Of a stretch of 64,000 nucleotides of DNA, positions 33,659 through 43,306 are shown piece after piece. Under the pieces are notes generated by a model that was not told where the DNA came from, ran no database searches, and worked only from the letters and a program-made list of their open reading frames with translations. The stretch spans positions 1 to 64,000 of the forward strand of contig JAZUDI010000047.1 of NCBI GenBank assembly GCA_045639525.1. The letters run 5' to 3'. The stretch's first letter is position 1, and each line of letters opens with the position of its first letter. Origin of the DNA: UBA1181 sp045639525 (GTDB lineage Bacteria > Bacteroidota > Bacteroidia > Bacteroidales > Paludibacteraceae). The position numbers and the translations under genes were made by a program.

Positions 33659-33757
33659 GACGAATATATAAATTTTGGTCGATAAATTAGCCAAAATTCA
33701 ATCGCATTAAGGCTTCTTAAAACCTTCTAAAAAAAGTTTTTTCCCACATCTTTTTTT

Positions 33758-33765
33758 TATATTTG
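33758..33765 (+). promoter_or_regulatory. -7 element of pta
   Basis: TATATTTG, 53 bp before the pta start, after a run of eight T. No good -33. Confidence 0.45.
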
Positions 33766-33818
33766 TAGAATATAACTAATGGCGAGAATAATATTTAACG
33801 AAACATATTAGTAAAAAA

Positions 33819-34832
33819 ATGGAATTGATTGAAAGCATTATCAAAAGGGCACAGGCAAACCCTCAACGCATCATCCTTCCAGAAGGAACTGAGGAGAGAA
33901 CGTTGAAAGCCGCAGACCAAGTCATCGAACAAGGCATCGCCAACATCACCCTTTTGGGCAACAAGCAAGAGATCGAGGGAATGGCCGCTCAATTCGGATT
34001 GAAGAACATCGCGAAGGCGACTATCATCGACCCAGAGAACAACCCTAACAGCAAGACATATTCAGACCTTCTCTTCAAACTTCGTCAAAAGAAGGGTATG
34101 ACAGAGGAGCAAGCGATCGCCAAGGTAAAGGATCCATTGTACTTGGCTTGCTTGATGATCAAGAACGGAGATGTCGATGGAGAGGTGGCTGGTGCAAGAA
34201 ACTTCACCGGCGACGTGCTTCGTCCAGCCTTCCAAATCGTAAAGACTCAACCAGGTGTTGGTTGCGTTTCCGGTTCATTCTTGATGATCTTCAAGGATAA
34301 GAATATCGGACACAACGGTATGATGTTGTTCGCCGACTGCGCCGCTACACCAAACCCAACCGCTGAGGAGTTGGCTCAAATCGCTATCTGCTCTGGCAAG
34401 ACCGCTAAGAACATCTACGGATTCGACGATCCAAGAGTCGCCATCCTCTCCTTCTCTACCAAGGGAAGCGCTAAGCACGAAATGGTGGATAAGGTAATCG
34501 AGGCCACCAACATCGCGAAGGAGTCCGCTCCTGACATGAAGATCGACGGTGAGTTGCAGGCGGATGCCGCAATCGTTCCTTCCGTAGCGAAGAGCAAGGC
34601 ACCAAACAGCGAGGTGGCTGGTACAGCGAACGTGTTGGTATTCCCTGAGTTGGAGGCTGGTAACATCGGTTACAAGTTGGTACAACGTTTGGCTGGCGCT
34701 GAGGCGATCGGTCCATTGTTGCAAGGTTTGGCAGCTCCTATCAACGACCTTTCAAGAGGTTGTTCCGTTGAGGACGTTGTGAAGTTGATCGCGATCACAG
34801 CCAATCAAGCGATCGAGGCAAAGAAGAACTAA
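33819..34832 (+). CDS. pta: Phosphate acetyltransferase
   Basis: A 337-residue class I Pta with the phosphotransacetylase signatures ARNFTGDVLRPAFQIV (about 125-140), GCVSGSFLM and ILSFSTKGSAKHE. It converts acetyl-CoA and phosphate to acetyl phosphate and CoA. The short length, without the N-terminal DRTGG domain, is normal in this phylum. ackA follows on the same strand 61 bp later; together they make ATP and acetate from acetyl-CoA. The codon use (TTG Leu, GGT Gly) looks like that of a highly expressed gene. Confidence 0.95.
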   Translation: MELIESIIKRAQANPQRIILPEGTEERTLKAADQVIEQGIANITLLGNKQEIEGMAAQFGLKNIAKATIIDPENNPNSKTYSDLLFKLRQKKGMTEEQAIAKVKDPLYLACLMIKNGDVDGEVAGARNFTGDVLRPAFQIVKTQPGVGCVSGSFLMIFKDKNIGHNGMMLFADCAATPNPTAEELAQIAICSGKTAKNIYGFDDPRVAILSFSTKGSAKHEMVDKVIEATNIAKESAPDMKIDGELQADAAIVPSVAKSKAPNSEVAGTANVLVFPELEAGNIGYKLVQRLAGAEAIGPLLQGLAAPINDLSRGCSVEDVVKLIAITANQAIEAKKN

Positions 34833-34843
34833 TAGCATTTTCC

Positions 34844-34873
34844 TGTAGAGAGGGTGTGCACACCGTCTCTACA
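34844..34873 (+). other. Hairpin between pta and ackA
   Basis: TGTAGAGA-G-GGTG and CACC-G-TCTCTACA form a 12-bp stem with one G-G mismatch and a four-base loop TGCA. No T tail, so it may stabilise or process the transcript rather than end it. Confidence 0.6.
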
Positions 34874-34893
34874 CAAAACCAATAGCATACAGA

Positions 34894-36093
34894 ATGAAGA
34901 TTTTAGTAATCAACTGTGGTAGCTCATCCATCAAGTACAAATTGTTTGATATGAGTTCAAAAGAGGTGATGGCACAAGGTGGTGTCGAGAAGATTGGTAT
35001 CCCTGGCTCATTCCTCAAATACACCAACAAAAAGGGCGAGAAGGCAATCATCGAAAAGGATATGCCAGACCACTCAGATGGTATCCAATTGATATTTAGC
35101 ATCTTGACAGACCCTCAAGAGGGATGCATCAAGTCCTTGAACGAGGTGGATGCGGTAGGTCACAGAATCCTCCACGGAGGAGACAAGTTCACCGAGAGCT
35201 GCATCGTCAACCAAACCGTTAAGGATCAAATCCGCGCATGTTTCCCATTGGGTCCATTGCACAACCCAGCTAACTTGAAGGGTATTATGGCAGTAGAGGC
35301 TTTGTTGCCTAACTGTCCACAAGTGGCCGTGTTCGATACCGCATTCCACCAAACCATGCCAAAGGAGTCATTCCTATACGCCATCCCTTACGAGTTGTAC
35401 GAGAAGGACAAAGTTCGTCGTTATGGTTTCCACGGCACCAGTCACCGCTACGTTTCAAAACGTGCGTTCGAGGCTTTGGGCATGAAGCCAGAGGGAACCA
35501 AGATGATCACCTGCCACATCGGTAACGGAAGTTCCGTAACCGCTATCAAGGATGGTAAGTCATTCGATACCTCTATGGGTATGACTCCGTTGGAGGGATT
35601 GATGATGGGTACCCGTTCGGGCGACATCGACACAGGTGCGATCACCTACTTGATGGAGACCGAAGGATACAACGCCAAGAAGGTTTCAGACATCTTGAAC
35701 AAGCAAAGTGGTATGTTGGGTATTTCAGGCGTATCTTCCGATATGCGTGAGGTCCGTGCCGCTATCGCTGCCGGCAACGAACGCGCCAAGTTGGCTTTGG
35801 ACATGGTGATCTACCGCATCAAGAAGTACGTAGGAGCCTATATGGCCGCTATGGGTGGTGTGGATGTCATCGTCTTCACCGGTGGTATCGGTGAGAACGT
35901 GGAGCCAGTCCGCGAAGGCGTTTTGAAAGATATGGAGTTCTTCGGCATCAAGTTGGACAAGGCCATCAACGACACTGTCCACGGTGAGGAGAAAATCATC
36001 TCCACCAAAAATTCCAAGGTTACTGTCATCGTGGTGCCTACCGATGAGGAGTATACCATCGCATCAGATACTTTGGAGTTGGTCAGCAAATAA
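34894..36093 (+). CDS. ackA: Acetate kinase
   Basis: A 399-residue enzyme of the ASKHA fold: NCGSSSIKYKLF (residues 6-17), HGTSHRYVS (about 180-188), CHIGNGSSVTAIKDG (about 205-219) and FTGGIGEN (about 328-335). It transfers phosphate between acetyl phosphate and ADP. It is the second gene after pta and is followed by a strong terminator. Confidence 0.96.
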   Translation: MKILVINCGSSSIKYKLFDMSSKEVMAQGGVEKIGIPGSFLKYTNKKGEKAIIEKDMPDHSDGIQLIFSILTDPQEGCIKSLNEVDAVGHRILHGGDKFTESCIVNQTVKDQIRACFPLGPLHNPANLKGIMAVEALLPNCPQVAVFDTAFHQTMPKESFLYAIPYELYEKDKVRRYGFHGTSHRYVSKRAFEALGMKPEGTKMITCHIGNGSSVTAIKDGKSFDTSMGMTPLEGLMMGTRSGDIDTGAITYLMETEGYNAKKVSDILNKQSGMLGISGVSSDMREVRAAIAAGNERAKLALDMVIYRIKKYVGAYMAAMGGVDVIVFTGGIGENVEPVREGVLKDMEFFGIKLDKAINDTVHGEEKIISTKNSKVTVIVVPTDEEYTIASDTLELVSK

Positions 36094-36116
36094 TTCTTTC
36101 GGATAATCCAATAAAT

Positions 36117-36152
36117 GAGGTCAGAACCAGATGTTCTGGCCTCTTTTATTTT
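36117..36152 (+). terminator. Terminator after ackA
   Basis: GAGGTCAGAAC and GTTCTGGCCTC form an 11-base stem with one mismatch, followed by TTTTATTTTATT. Confidence 0.85.
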
Positions 36153-36310
36153 ATTAAGACTTTCACAAGGGGGATGCGCCGGAAACACCCCATTACAACT
36201 GATTTTTTCAAAACATTTTTCTATTTTTGCAGCAAAATAGGGTGCCTGAGAATCAACCATTGGTCGGAAAATAACAAAATTCGGTCGATAGTTTCGGGGG
36301 GTACGAAGAG

Positions 36311-36347
36311 TTGGTTTTTCTTACATCAGGAAAGTACCCTATCTTTG
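36311..36347 (+). promoter_or_regulatory. Promoter of the secreted protein at 36464
   Basis: TTGG (36311-36314) and TATCTTTG (36340-36347) fit the Bacteroidetes pattern with a spacer slightly longer than usual. A second -7-like TATTTTTG lies at 36232-36239. The leader of about 110 bases has no recognisable element. Confidence 0.45.
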
Positions 36348-36463
36348 TAATATCAAAAATCAAATCACACATCCCTAGCGTGTAAGGTGTAGATCGTATA
36401 AGGTGTATGTTAAGTAGTTTTTGAGGAGAGTAACAATAATTGAAATAACTAATACAGACTAAA

Positions 36464-37579
36464 ATGAAAAAGAGTTTATTCGTTGCGGCATCCATGTTAT
36501 TGGCTGTATCAGCAAGTTCATTCGCACAATCCGCCGACAAAGACCATTTGGGATTCTACTATATTCCAGGTTTCCCTTATTGCCAATTGGACACCAAAGC
36601 ACAAACCTATTCTATCGTCACTGAACACATCGTTCCTATTGATGGTAACGGACCTAAAAAATATATCAAGAACGCCCTATCATTAGGCTACAAGACATCC
36701 GTTTACAGTCCAGACGGAGCGGACTTCGTCATCTCAGTGGACGACTACTTTGAGAGATACGATTACGATAAGATCGTTTTGATGGACGCCTCTAAGCCAC
36801 GTCCTAAGCCACGCAAGGAGGTTCGCCAAACACAGACAACCATCAAGAATCCATTCCTCGCATGGTTGCTCTCCGAACCAAAGGAGACACAAGCCGCGCC
36901 AGCACAACCAGCGTCAGGACCAGAATGGGTCGCGAAGGGATCGAAAGAGATCGGTTTCGCTATCGAGGTGAAATCACAAGATCAGGTCGTATTCACCGAC
37001 ACTATCTACTATATGCAAGAGTTCGAGTCGGCGAAGGTTTCCAACAAACCTGACGCCAAGCAACAGGTGATCGACAAGATGAAGACCTTCACATTAGAGT
37101 CACAAATGAAGGAGTACAGACCATTCCTTTCAAAGGTTGTAGGAGCGACTCCGCTCACCACTGTCAACTTCAACGGTTACGGCGTGAAGGTTAAGAAGAA
37201 GTGTACAATCGACTACTCTGACATCAACGAGGCACTCGCCAACTTCAAGGAGGCTTACGAGTTCATCAAGAAGCGTCAATGGGATATCGATGAGTTCAAG
37301 GAGATGGCCGCACCTTCCGTCAAGGTTTGGGAGGAGTCTATCGCAAACATCAACAAGGCTGATCCTAACGCTAAGGTCAATGCGGAAGTGGGTGCGGCAA
37401 TGTACTACAATATGGCTGTTTACTATGCGTTGATCAGAGACTTCCAATCCTCTATGGAATTCTTCAAGAAGTCAGACCGTACCAAGTTGGGCTTCTCCGA
37501 CGCGCTCCAAATGTCTAAACTCGCACAGACTTGGGTAAATGCGCAAGAGGCATACGACAATATGATGGCAGGACGATAA
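36464..37579 (+). CDS. Secreted protein of unknown function
   Basis: A signal peptide (residues 1-21, SMLLAVSASSFAQ) precedes a 350-residue mature protein. A proline/lysine-rich stretch at about 110-150 (PRPKPRKEVRQT) divides an N-terminal domain from a C-terminal helical region (AAMYYNMAVYYALIRDFQ) with a TPR-like look. Codon use matches the pta/ackA genes, which suggests strong expression. No family recognised; it is probably periplasmic. Confidence 0.75.
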   Translation: MKKSLFVAASMLLAVSASSFAQSADKDHLGFYYIPGFPYCQLDTKAQTYSIVTEHIVPIDGNGPKKYIKNALSLGYKTSVYSPDGADFVISVDDYFERYDYDKIVLMDASKPRPKPRKEVRQTQTTIKNPFLAWLLSEPKETQAAPAQPASGPEWVAKGSKEIGFAIEVKSQDQVVFTDTIYYMQEFESAKVSNKPDAKQQVIDKMKTFTLESQMKEYRPFLSKVVGATPLTTVNFNGYGVKVKKKCTIDYSDINEALANFKEAYEFIKKRQWDIDEFKEMAAPSVKVWEESIANINKADPNAKVNAEVGAAMYYNMAVYYALIRDFQSSMEFFKKSDRTKLGFSDALQMSKLAQTWVNAQEAYDNMMAGR

Positions 37580-37601
37580 TCCTCCGACATAGACCATTAC
37601 G

Positions 37602-37632
37602 AGCCGCGTTAGTTAATAGCGCGGCTTTTTTT
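37602..37632 (+). terminator. Terminator after the secreted protein
   Basis: AGCCGCG (37602-37608) and CGCGGCT (37620-37626) with an 11-base loop and a T7 tail. Confidence 0.85.
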
Positions 37633-37642
37633 ATGTTTTAAC

Positions 37643-37673
37643 TTGTTTTGTTGACATAAATTCATTATTTTTG
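37643..37673 (+). promoter_or_regulatory. Promoter of the DUF3800 gene
   Basis: TTG at 37643-37645, 20 bp, TATTTTTG at 37666-37673, 19 bp before the ATG at 37693. Confidence 0.6.
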
Positions 37674-37692
37674 AAGAATAATAATAGTAAAT

Positions 37693-38475
37693 ATGAAAAA
37701 ATCTCAATCGATAAAAGCCTACTACTTCTTTGACGAAGCCGGAGATACTCAAATCCTAGCAAGAAAGGGAGTCAATTTGATAGAGAAAGGTATGGCCAGT
37801 AAAACATTCATGGTCGGCTATTTGGAAACAACAGACCAAAAAGGATTCAGTAAGTCAATCAGAGAGTTGCACGAAAAATTAAAAGAGGACGAATACCTTG
37901 CCTCAATACCTTCAATGAGCAGCACAAACAAATCATTCCATGCAAACAAAGACTGCGCTGAGGTAAGACAAGCATTTTTCAAGTTACTTAAGGAACAGGA
38001 CTTCAAATTCTACTGCATAGTTGCGAGAAAAAAAGAAGACTTATTTAGAAAGAAGTTCGATATGAAACCTGTCAATGTTTACAAATACCTTGTTTCCCAA
38101 CTTCTCAAAAACAGGTTACATCTTTATTCTGAAATCGATTGCTATTTCTCTTCCATGGGTAACGTTGTAAGACAAGACACCATGCAAGAGGCCATTAGCA
38201 GTGCAATAGATCTATTTAAAAAACAATGGGAGAAGGAAAATGAGTCTACAATTAGAATATTCATCCAACAAAACAGCGAGATGCCACTACTTCAAGCAGC
38301 CGACTACGTTCTGTGGACAATACAAAGAGCTTATGAAAAAGGAGATTTCAGATACTATAATTTTATGAAAGATAAGATTTCTCTAGTACAAGACATCTTT
38401 GACACTGATAAATATCCCAACACCTACTATACACCAAAGAATCCGTTAGAAGCAAAAAAAATAGACCCCGTATAA
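37693..38475 (+). CDS. DUF3800 protein (RNase H-like)
   Basis: A 260-residue protein with FFDEAGDT at residues 12-19, SPSMSSTNKSF-like core and LLQAADYVLWTIQRAYEKGD (about 201-220), the pattern of DUF3800, where D/E residues of the first and last motifs form an RNase H-like active site. Members occur near mobile elements and defence genes, but the biochemical role is not established. The gene is more AT-rich than its neighbours, suggesting transfer, and stands alone behind its own promoter. Confidence 0.75.
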   Translation: MKKSQSIKAYYFFDEAGDTQILARKGVNLIEKGMASKTFMVGYLETTDQKGFSKSIRELHEKLKEDEYLASIPSMSSTNKSFHANKDCAEVRQAFFKLLKEQDFKFYCIVARKKEDLFRKKFDMKPVNVYKYLVSQLLKNRLHLYSEIDCYFSSMGNVVRQDTMQEAISSAIDLFKKQWEKENESTIRIFIQQNSEMPLLQAADYVLWTIQRAYEKGDFRYYNFMKDKISLVQDIFDTDKYPNTYYTPKNPLEAKKIDPV

Positions 38476-38636
38476 GACTAGGTTTCTTTAGAAACGCATG
38501 GCACGAGGCCCACTTTCATCTTAATAGGATCTAATTCTGCACAAATATAGAATATTTCCTTCAAAGAAAGAATAGCACAATTCAAAAAAATACAATAACC
38601 ACTCAAAGCCTAGAAGAAATTGGGCAACACCTTTAT

Positions 38637-39962
38637 TCAGCATCTCCTCCTCATCCAAACATACACTCCCACACAAACCACAATGGAGAACATCGACCCA
38701 ATCGGCGCCGCCATACCCATAGGCGTCAGATGATCTGGGTACCAAACGGAGGCGAGATAACTGCCTGGAATGCGCAAAAGCACGATGGAAAGGGAGTTAT
38801 GGATAAACGACACGATGGAGAGACCGCAGGCGCAAAAATAGCCGCTGAAACAGAAATGGACGCCCGCCAAGGCAGTATCCACCACATAAGCTCGCAAATA
38901 TTGTCCACCGAAAAGAATCACCGCAGTTTCGGTGGTGAAAAGTGAGATCGAGGCATCCGACAGGGGCTGCAACAGCAATGCGAAAAAACCACCGTAGGCA
39001 AGACACACATAAATACCATAACGCATAGTCAGACGAGCTCTCTCAGGTTTGCCCGCACCGATATTTTGCGCTGAAATGGCGGAAATCGCGGACAACATAC
39101 TGGAAGGAACCAAGAAGAGGATACAGATGATCTTCTCCACAATACCCACCGCCGCCGCAACCTCAACACCCCGACGGTTGGCGATGACCGTGATAACGAT
39201 GAAAGAGATTTGAATAAAACCGTCCTGCAACGAGATCGGCAAGCCGACCCGAACAATCTCTTTCACGGATGGACTATGTGGGCGAAGCAACTTACGCTCC
39301 ATATGGAAACTGTCCTTGTAGCGACGAATAAACAGAGCGGAGAAGAGCAGGCTTACAAACTGGGCAATCACCGTCGCATAGGCGGCCCCCTCTGCTTTTA
39401 GGCCCATTTCACCGATAAAAACATAGTCCAACACCACATTCAGGCCACAAGCGACCGCCACAAAATACATCGGCGATTTCGAATCACCCAACCCACGAAA
39501 GATAGAGCAAATCACATTATAGGCGACGATGAAAGGAATGCCCAGAAAACAGATGGAGAGGTAGTTTCGCGTCTGCGACACCGACTCCAACGGCGTGGAC
39601 ATCACACTGACGATTTGATCGACAAAAATGAAGAGAGCCAAAGCCGAAAGAAGGGACAAACCGCCAAAGAGCGTGGCAGAATTTCCGATGGCTCGGCCAA
39701 TGGTGTTGTAATCCTTACCACCCACCGCGCGGCTGATCATCACCGTCGTCCCCATCGCCAGACCGACAATCATCACCGTGAGCATGTGCATCACCTGACT
39801 TCCCACCGCCACAGCGGTTATATCAGGCGCACCGGCATATTGGCCAATGATAAAGAGATCAGCCAAACCATAAAAGGTCTGCAAAAAATAGGCCAGCAAG
39901 AAGGGGGCCGAAAAGGTGGCCAGTGTTCGGAAGGCGCCGCCTTGGGTGAGATCTTTCTGCAT
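38637..39962 (-). CDS. MATE-family efflux transporter
   Basis: A 441-residue membrane protein with 12 predicted helices in two six-helix bundles. MATE signatures are LADLFIIGQYAG (about 30-41), GLAMGTTVMISRAVGG (about 62-77), SAISAISAQNIGAGKPERA (about 265-283) and GMAAPIGSMFSI near the end. It exports drugs or metabolites using a sodium or proton gradient. It lies 33 bp after the SpoIID/LytB gene on the same strand. Confidence 0.9.
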   Translation of the reverse strand: MQKDLTQGGAFRTLATFSAPFLLAYFLQTFYGLADLFIIGQYAGAPDITAVAVGSQVMHMLTVMIVGLAMGTTVMISRAVGGKDYNTIGRAIGNSATLFGGLSLLSALALFIFVDQIVSVMSTPLESVSQTRNYLSICFLGIPFIVAYNVICSIFRGLGDSKSPMYFVAVACGLNVVLDYVFIGEMGLKAEGAAYATVIAQFVSLLFSALFIRRYKDSFHMERKLLRPHSPSVKEIVRVGLPISLQDGFIQISFIVITVIANRRGVEVAAAVGIVEKIICILFLVPSSMLSAISAISAQNIGAGKPERARLTMRYGIYVCLAYGGFFALLLQPLSDASISLFTTETAVILFGGQYLRAYVVDTALAGVHFCFSGYFCACGLSIVSFIHNSLSIVLLRIPGSYLASVWYPDHLTPMGMAAPIGSMFSIVVCVGVYVWMRRRC

Positions 39963-39995
39963 GGAATGGCTCTTTTTATGATTACTGTTTAAACA

Positions 39996-41303
39996 TCAAT
40001 ACCGTTTCGTCAACTCCGAATGAGGATAGTAGTGCGATAAGATAGTTTGGTAACCTATTCCTTGACTAGCCATTACCGCCGCACCGATTTGGCAAAGTCC
40101 GACGCCGTGTCCCCAACCCGCGCCACGCAAGACGAACTGCACGGAACCGTCGTTCTCCTCTTTATCCACCACAAAAGCAGAGCTATACAGATGACTCTTC
40201 GAGAGCGCCTTTCGGATTTCCAACTCCTTTCCGATCACCACCGTACGCTTCGTTCCCACCACCTTCAACTCGATGATTCGAGCGGACGCGCCTCGCTTCA
40301 TAGGGATCAAATCGACGATTTCACCGAAATCTATGCCCATTTTTTCACCGATCAACTCGGAAAGTTCCCTTTGCGAATAGGTCACGCTCCAGCGGTAGAA
40401 ATCAGGGGTCTCCTGATCGTAATTATTCAACACTTGGGATAGCACCCTCTTGTCGGTGGTATTACAATAGGCGGCCGGCGACGAGAGGATCCACTTGCGG
40501 GCCTCCGCCTCTTGGGTTAGGTCGGGAAGCGTCAATTTCGCCGCATCCGCCACGGGGAGCAGATAGGGATGGTGCACCTCCTCCCAACAATTTTCAAACA
40601 GTTCGGTCGCACCGCCGCACGCCTTGTAGAATCTGGCGTCGCAAATCTTTCCGTCGAAGGTCAACACCTCGCCGAAGGTAGCCTTGATCGCCTCGCGGAC
40701 CGCTTGGGTACTCGCCTTGGTGATGCCTTGGTAGCGCTGACAATGGTCGTCCGCGCAGACATCGAAATGGGTATGGACTTGGTGGTCGTACCAACGGATG
40801 ATCCTATCATCGTTGATCACCATGGAATCGCTGTGTTTCTCCTCCGAGCGATCCTCCAGTTTGTTGAGTAGCCAACTGCGGGAGATCACCGCATGGGCTT
40901 TGAGGAGTTCCAATGAAGAGGTGGCGCTCATCTCCGAAGAGATGACACTGGTCAGATAATCCTCCGTCGGCACGATATTGATCGCCTGCAACTCACCCTC
41001 CAAAAGAATGAATTTCAAAGCGCCCTTGAACCGCTGCGTCTCCCTTCTTTCCCAATGGAAATGGATACCGATCACCACATCCACAAGATCAAAACTACTC
41101 TCCTCATCCGCAGAAGAGAAGAGCAAGGAATCGTAACGAAGGCCATTGTAGAGAATCTGACCATCCGAGAGGGTGACACTACCCTCACCCGAAACAGTTT
41201 CGTCGCCGCCATTGACCAGAAAATCTCCACGAAGGATGAACTTGATCTCTGTCTGTTTTAAAATACCAACTTGGATAGTCGGTTGGGAATCATATTTTCT
41301 CAT
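39996..41303 (-). CDS. SpoIID/LytB-domain protein
   Basis: I choose ATG 41303 (MRKYDSQPTIQVGI), which starts at the conserved first strand; the frame extends to 41357. The SpoIID/LytB domain contains NIVPTEDYLTSVISSEM (about 120-136), AVISRSWLLNK (about 146-156), KACGGATELFENCWEE (about 240-255) and the end WGHGVGLCQIGA ... ILSHYYP. SpoIID proteins are lytic transglycosylases that act on denuded glycan; in non-sporulating Bacteroidetes the role is not known. No signal peptide is seen with this start. It is transcribed with the MATE gene. Confidence 0.8.
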   Translation of the reverse strand: MRKYDSQPTIQVGILKQTEIKFILRGDFLVNGGDETVSGEGSVTLSDGQILYNGLRYDSLLFSSADEESSFDLVDVVIGIHFHWERRETQRFKGALKFILLEGELQAINIVPTEDYLTSVISSEMSATSSLELLKAHAVISRSWLLNKLEDRSEEKHSDSMVINDDRIIRWYDHQVHTHFDVCADDHCQRYQGITKASTQAVREAIKATFGEVLTFDGKICDARFYKACGGATELFENCWEEVHHPYLLPVADAAKLTLPDLTQEAEARKWILSSPAAYCNTTDKRVLSQVLNNYDQETPDFYRWSVTYSQRELSELIGEKMGIDFGEIVDLIPMKRGASARIIELKVVGTKRTVVIGKELEIRKALSKSHLYSSAFVVDKEENDGSVQFVLRGAGWGHGVGLCQIGAAVMASQGIGYQTILSHYYPHSELTKRY

Positions 41304-41390
41304 GCTCACCATTTTATTTCGCAAAGACAAAAGTAATGCTTTTTCATGGGTATTCAACCATCAAAGGAGAATCACTAAACTAGTGACAAA

Positions 41391-41435
41391 ATTTTCCCCG
41401 AATCCACCGCAATTTCCGCATGGGTTCAGGGATTG
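41391..41435. repeat. 45-bp direct repeat, left copy
   Basis: Identical to 42992-43036. The inner part (about 41396-41430) is an imperfect inverted repeat: CCCCGAATCCAC and ATGGGTTCAGGG pair as a 12-base stem with one mismatch in minus-strand RNA (using G-U pairs). The two copies bracket ATPase 3. Confidence 0.9.
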
Positions 41436-41527
41436 TTGTTTTATCTATTTAGAAAAAATCCTAATTTTTCAATACAAAAACACGGAATTTCTCCCCTTTT
41501 ATACAATAAAAATCATGGAATTTTTCC

Positions 41528-41535
41528 TATATTTG
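41528..41535 (+). promoter_or_regulatory. -7 element of ATPase 3
   Basis: TATATTTG, 41 bp before the start at 41577. Two similar direct motifs, CACGGAATTTCTCC and CATGGAATTTTTCC, lie just upstream. Confidence 0.45.
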
Positions 41536-41576
41536 CGAGCATATATCTGATTCACAGCTAAATAATTTTTTACATT

Positions 41577-42956
41577 ATGTTATACAGAAAATACGCTGAT
41601 AAGATTGAGACGTTCCTAAAAACACAACCCAACAAGATACTCTTGGTGAACGGGGCACGGCAAATAGGGAAATCTTACCTCATTCGTCATATTGGGAAAA
41701 AACTATACCCATACTATGTGGAGTTAAATCTAAAGGAGGACAAAGAAGGTGCCCAAGTTTTCGCCAAGGTGAAAAGCACAGAGGATTTTTACCTTCAGCT
41801 AAGCGCAGTAGCAGGAGAATCTCTTGATAAAAAGGAGAACACTTTAGTATTTTTGGATGAAATACAAAGTTACCCAGCTCTTCTTACAATGTTGAAATTT
41901 TTAAATCAAGAAGGACGTTATACCTATATCGCTAGTGGATCACAATTGGGAGTCGCTCTTTCACAAACGCCCTCCGTTCCTCTTGGTAGCATTGCAATAG
42001 AAGAGATGTATCCACTTGATTTTGAAGAATTTTTAATCGCCATGGGATGTGGCTCCGCAGTCATAGCTGCTGCAAAAGAAAAATTTGATTGTCAAGAACC
42101 GCTTTCCGAAGCACTACATGACTATATGATCAGACAGTTCAAAACATATCTTCTTGTAGGTGGCTTACCAGAAGTGATCAACAAATTTATTGAAACACGC
42201 AACATCGCATTGGTCAGAAAAATACAAAAGGATATCCACCAACTTTACGGCATAGACGCATCACAATATGACCGCGAACACAAACTTGTCATTCGAAAAA
42301 TCTATGATCTAATACCTTCCAACCTAGAAAACAAGAAGAAACGTGTCAAAGTAAAGGATATAGAAGAGGCAAAAAGCCACAAACAATTTTCCGACTATGC
42401 GAATGAATTTGAGTATCTAATCAACTCTGGCATTGCATTGTCTGTACAAGCCATCAGCAACCCACGCTTCCCCCTTGTTGAGTCAGAACAGAAAAACTTG
42501 CTCAAACTCTACCTAAACGATGTCGGCATATTGACGAATATCCTTTACAGCACAAATATCAACGCCATTTTACAAGACGAAAACAGCGTTAACCTTGGCA
42601 CTGTATATGAATCAGTCGTTGCACAAGAATTACACGCACACGGATTCACACTACACTACTACGACAACAAAAAAAAGGGCGAGGTGGACTTCATCATCGA
42701 TGACTATACCCATCTAGCTGCATTGCCTATAGAGGTTAAATCAGGGAAAGATTACAAAATCCATAGCGCATTAGACAGCTTCCTTTCCGACGGCTCTCAC
42801 AACGTTAAACGTGCTATCGTCTTTTACAACGGCAATAAAGTCTATTCAGATGGTGGTATTTTGTACATGCCCATCTATTACTGTATGTTCCTACATCCCA
42901 GAGAGGCAGATGACCCCCAATTGATCCTTCCTGATGTTTTACCTCCCATTCTGTAA
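41577..42956 (+). CDS. AAA ATPase with DUF4143 domain (ATPase 3)
   Basis: A 459-residue protein with Walker A GARQIGKS (residues 26-33), Walker B LVFLDEIQSYP (about 90-100), sensor SGSQLGV (about 120-126), and a C-terminal DUF4143/REase-like part GEVDFIIDDY...LPIEVKSGK with a PD-(D/E)xK-like EVD...EVK. It belongs to a different subgroup from ATPases 1 and 2, which carry RRxGK. It is AT-rich relative to its surroundings and is bracketed by 45-bp repeats, pointing to a movable or deletable unit of about 1.6 kb. Confidence 0.8.
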   Translation: MLYRKYADKIETFLKTQPNKILLVNGARQIGKSYLIRHIGKKLYPYYVELNLKEDKEGAQVFAKVKSTEDFYLQLSAVAGESLDKKENTLVFLDEIQSYPALLTMLKFLNQEGRYTYIASGSQLGVALSQTPSVPLGSIAIEEMYPLDFEEFLIAMGCGSAVIAAAKEKFDCQEPLSEALHDYMIRQFKTYLLVGGLPEVINKFIETRNIALVRKIQKDIHQLYGIDASQYDREHKLVIRKIYDLIPSNLENKKKRVKVKDIEEAKSHKQFSDYANEFEYLINSGIALSVQAISNPRFPLVESEQKNLLKLYLNDVGILTNILYSTNINAILQDENSVNLGTVYESVVAQELHAHGFTLHYYDNKKKGEVDFIIDDYTHLAALPIEVKSGKDYKIHSALDSFLSDGSHNVKRAIVFYNGNKVYSDGGILYMPIYYCMFLHPREADDPQLILPDVLPPIL

Positions 42957-42991
42957 TATTCTGTAATAATAGATAATCTATAAATTGCCCT

Positions 42992-43036
42992 ATTTTCCCC
43001 GAATCCACCGCAATTTCCGCATGGGTTCAGGGATTG
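42992..43036. repeat. 45-bp direct repeat, right copy
   Basis: Identical over 45 bp to 41391-41435, same orientation. Confidence 0.9.
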
Positions 43037-43117
43037 CTATTTCTCAACCATCATTTGGATTTTTTCAACAAAATACACGAAAAAAAAGGCAAAATGACTT
43101 TTTGCAAGAAAAAGGCT

Positions 43118-43147
43118 TTTGTAAGAGGATAAAACTATCTATATTTG
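43118..43147 (+). promoter_or_regulatory. Promoter of the T9SS/hydrolase operon
   Basis: TTTG (43118-43121), 18 bp, TATATTTG (43140-43147), leaving a leader of about 150 bases before 43307. Apart from a GC-rich dyad near 43248-43264 (GGGCGCC ... GGCGCC-like) nothing is recognised in the leader. Confidence 0.5.
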
Positions 43148-43306
43148 CTCCGAACAAAACAATAACTGACATCTATAAAAACATTATTGTTAAACCATTA
43201 CACTAAATAATCCTTCGTAGCGTCGGAGGATAAAAAAGAAGGAAAGGGCGCCATAGACGCCGACCATTGAAACATGTAACCTTACATTTTAAACCATTAT
43301 AACAGT

